Positions 5,869-7,196 of a DNA stretch of 7,196 nt are shown one piece after another. Below the pieces are notes generated by a model. That model did not search any database and had not been told where the DNA came from. It saw only the letters and a program-made list of their open reading frames with translations. This stretch comes from Candidatus Parcubacteria bacterium (GTDB lineage: Bacteria; Patescibacteriota; Minisyncoccia; Minisyncoccales; PEYH01). The stretch spans positions 1,126 through 8,321 of the forward strand of contig JAPLYH010000023.1 in assembly GCA_026395615.1 (NCBI GenBank). The letters are read 5' to 3'. The position numbers and the translations under genes are program-made. How positions within the stretch are numbered: the stretch's first letter is position 1; each line of letters begins with the position of its first letter.

Positions 5869-7196
5869 TTAAACTTCTATAACGACTGGGAGAATCATCG
5901 GCCGTTTCCCTGTTTTTTGATAAAGAAAATCGCCAATTTTGTCCCTTAGATTGTTTTTAATATATGGCCAATTTACTGATTGACCAGAACCAGTGCTTTC
6001 TTCAATAATTGATACAGCTTTCTTGCGGCTTTGATAAAGCAAATTTTTAGAAGTATCAAGGAAAACAAACCCTCTTGAAATAATATCTGGAGAGCTTACC
6101 ACTTTTCCTGTTTGATTGTTCACAACAGCTATAATGACAAAAATTCCGTCACTTGAAAGAGCCCTGCGGTCGCGCAACACTACGGCCTCAAGATCCTGGG
6201 AACCAAGTCCATCTATAAAAACATATCCGGTATCTACTTTTTTCTTTTCAATGACTGGTAATTTTTGTTTGTTAAATTTAGCAATATGACCATTATCTAA
6301 TATAAGAATATTTTTTGGAGGGAAATTTATTTCTTTAATAACTTTTTCAGCTTCTTTCAGAAGATAATGGTTGGCATAGACAGGAAGAACATAGGTTGGT
6401 CTTATTTGTTTGACAACTTCTTGTATTGCTTCCACATTATTATGACCGCTCACATGGATATTCATTATTTCGTTATGGATTACATTATCGCATTGGCGAT
6501 ATAGATTATCTTTTAAGCGTTGAATAGTTCTTTCGTTTCCAGGAATAATAGAAGAAGAGAATATCACTGTATCATTTTTGCGGAGTTTTACGTATCTATG
6601 GTTTCCCGTAACAATCCTGGATAGGACTGCTCTTGCTTCCCCTTGAGCTCCTGTTCCTAATATGACTATTTTATTATCAGGATAGTCGTTGATTTTCTTA
6701 ATATCAATTAAAGTGTTATTAGCGCCCTTAATGTATCCTAATTGTTGAGCCACCTTTATATTCATCTTCATACTATATCCATCAATGGCCACCTTTTTTC
6801 CTAATTTTTGGGCGAAGGTAATAATATCTCTGGCTCTCTTAACTTGAGTAGCAAATGTGGCGATAATGACTCTTCCCGGGGATTCGGTGATGATTTGCCT
6901 TAGATTTTTCCACATATCTTCTTCTGTGGCGAGAACCCCTCTGTTTGTAGCTCCTAAACTTTCAATCATCAAAATGGTCGGCTTGGCGAGTTGAGAAAGG
7001 TTATTATAAGAGATTGTTTTTTTACTAGATGAATCGGTGCCTAGTGTCCAGTCACCCATATGAATAACGGTAGCAGATGGAGTGGCCAAAACAATTCCCA
7101 TTGAATCCATAATAGAATGTTCTACTTCAAAGAAACTTAAATTAAAATCATTGAGATTTATTTTTTGTTTTGTGTCCTGTATTTGGATTGTTTTTA
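5869..7196 (-). CDS. rnj: Ribonuclease J (N-terminal part outside window)
   Basis: RNase J is a metallo-beta-lactamase/beta-CASP RNase with 5'-3' exonuclease and endonuclease activity in mRNA decay and rRNA maturation. The frame stays open from the Met codon at 7110 to the window edge, and the upstream residues FFEVEHSIMDS match the family's HSIPDS motif, so 7110 is not the start; the HxHxDH metal motif must lie beyond the window. Numbering from that Met, visible elements are HMGDW with the metal-ligand Asp at 20, motif A IES with Glu50, TFATQVKRAR, GYSMKMN, GTGAQGE (152-158), IPGNE, motif B HVSGH (219-223), motif C region PVYANHY (243-249), and an intact C-terminal domain ending GKRPMILPVVIEV. 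The oddity is motif C: the usual PVHGE histidine is Tyr245, with His248 three residues on. The 441 visible residues fit a family length near 550. Confidence 0.93.
   Translation of the reverse strand, partial: KTIQIQDTKQKINLNDFNLSFFEVEHSIMDSMGIVLATPSATVIHMGDWTLGTDSSSKKTISYNNLSQLAKPTILMIESLGATNRGVLATEEDMWKNLRQIITESPGRVIIATFATQVKRARDIITFAQKLGKKVAIDGYSMKMNIKVAQQLGYIKGANNTLIDIKKINDYPDNKIVILGTGAQGEARAVLSRIVTGNHRYVKLRKNDTVIFSSSIIPGNERTIQRLKDNLYRQCDNVIHNEIMNIHVSGHNNVEAIQEVVKQIRPTYVLPVYANHYLLKEAEKVIKEINFPPKNILILDNGHIAKFNKQKLPVIEKKKVDTGYVFIDGLGSQDLEAVVLRDRRALSSDGIFVIIAVVNNQTGKVVSSPDIISRGFVFLDTSKNLLYQSRKKAVSIIEESTGSGQSVNWPYIKNNLRDKIGDFLYQKTGKRPMILPVVIEV

Noticed and set aside
1..7196. Defence island, CRISPR, toxin-antitoxin, prophage or transposon
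   Set aside because: Every substantial open frame is a core housekeeping gene, gaps are under 100 bases, and no direct-repeat arrays or transposase motifs are present.

Overview
The window looks like chromosomal housekeeping DNA from a low-GC member of the Candidate Phyla Radiation (Patescibacteria), probably Parcubacteria-like. This rests on remembered family resemblance, not on a search. The clues are an S18 of only 65 residues with paired Cys/His zinc-type motifs, an S6 with a long charged C-terminal extension, an SSB ending in EEIPF, and an RNase J with a PVYANHY motif. No rplI sits in the rpsF-ssb-rpsR cluster. All six stop codons visible are TAA and no gene needs UGA reassignment, so there is no sign of the code used by Gracilibacteria/SR1.

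Layout, left to right: (1) ftsK, plus strand, entering from beyond the left edge, then recA 24 bases later in the same direction. (2) A GC-stem/U-tract terminator in the 61-base gap where recA converges on rpsR. (3) The minus-strand cluster rpsF-ssb-rpsR, in that transcription order; rpsF and ssb overlap by 14 bases. (4) A 96-base divergent gap holding a strong promoter for rpsF and a weaker one for the next gene. (5) A plus-strand phosphomannomutase/phosphoglucomutase. (6) A perfect 19-bp inverted repeat acting as a bidirectional terminator between this gene and a convergent gene. (7) RNase J, minus strand, running off the right edge. No gap between genes exceeds 100 bases, so the window is almost wholly coding, and there are no mobile elements, CRISPR arrays, tRNAs or rRNAs.

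Functionally, FtsK (chromosome pumping at division) and RecA (strand exchange) form one genome-maintenance transcription unit. S6, S18 and SSB form the classic ribosome/replication operon. The sugar mutase supplies hexose-1-phosphates for surface glycans, and RNase J is an RNA-processing and decay enzyme.

I do not see an obvious undescribed multi-gene system. The observations most worth checking are: a predicted transcription start falling exactly on the rpsF ATG (leaderless mRNA, leaving no room for the usual S6:S18 leader element); no Shine-Dalgarno at any of the five complete starts; replacement of the RNase J motif C histidine by tyrosine, with a displaced histidine three residues on; and lineage-type C-terminal extensions on FtsK and S6.
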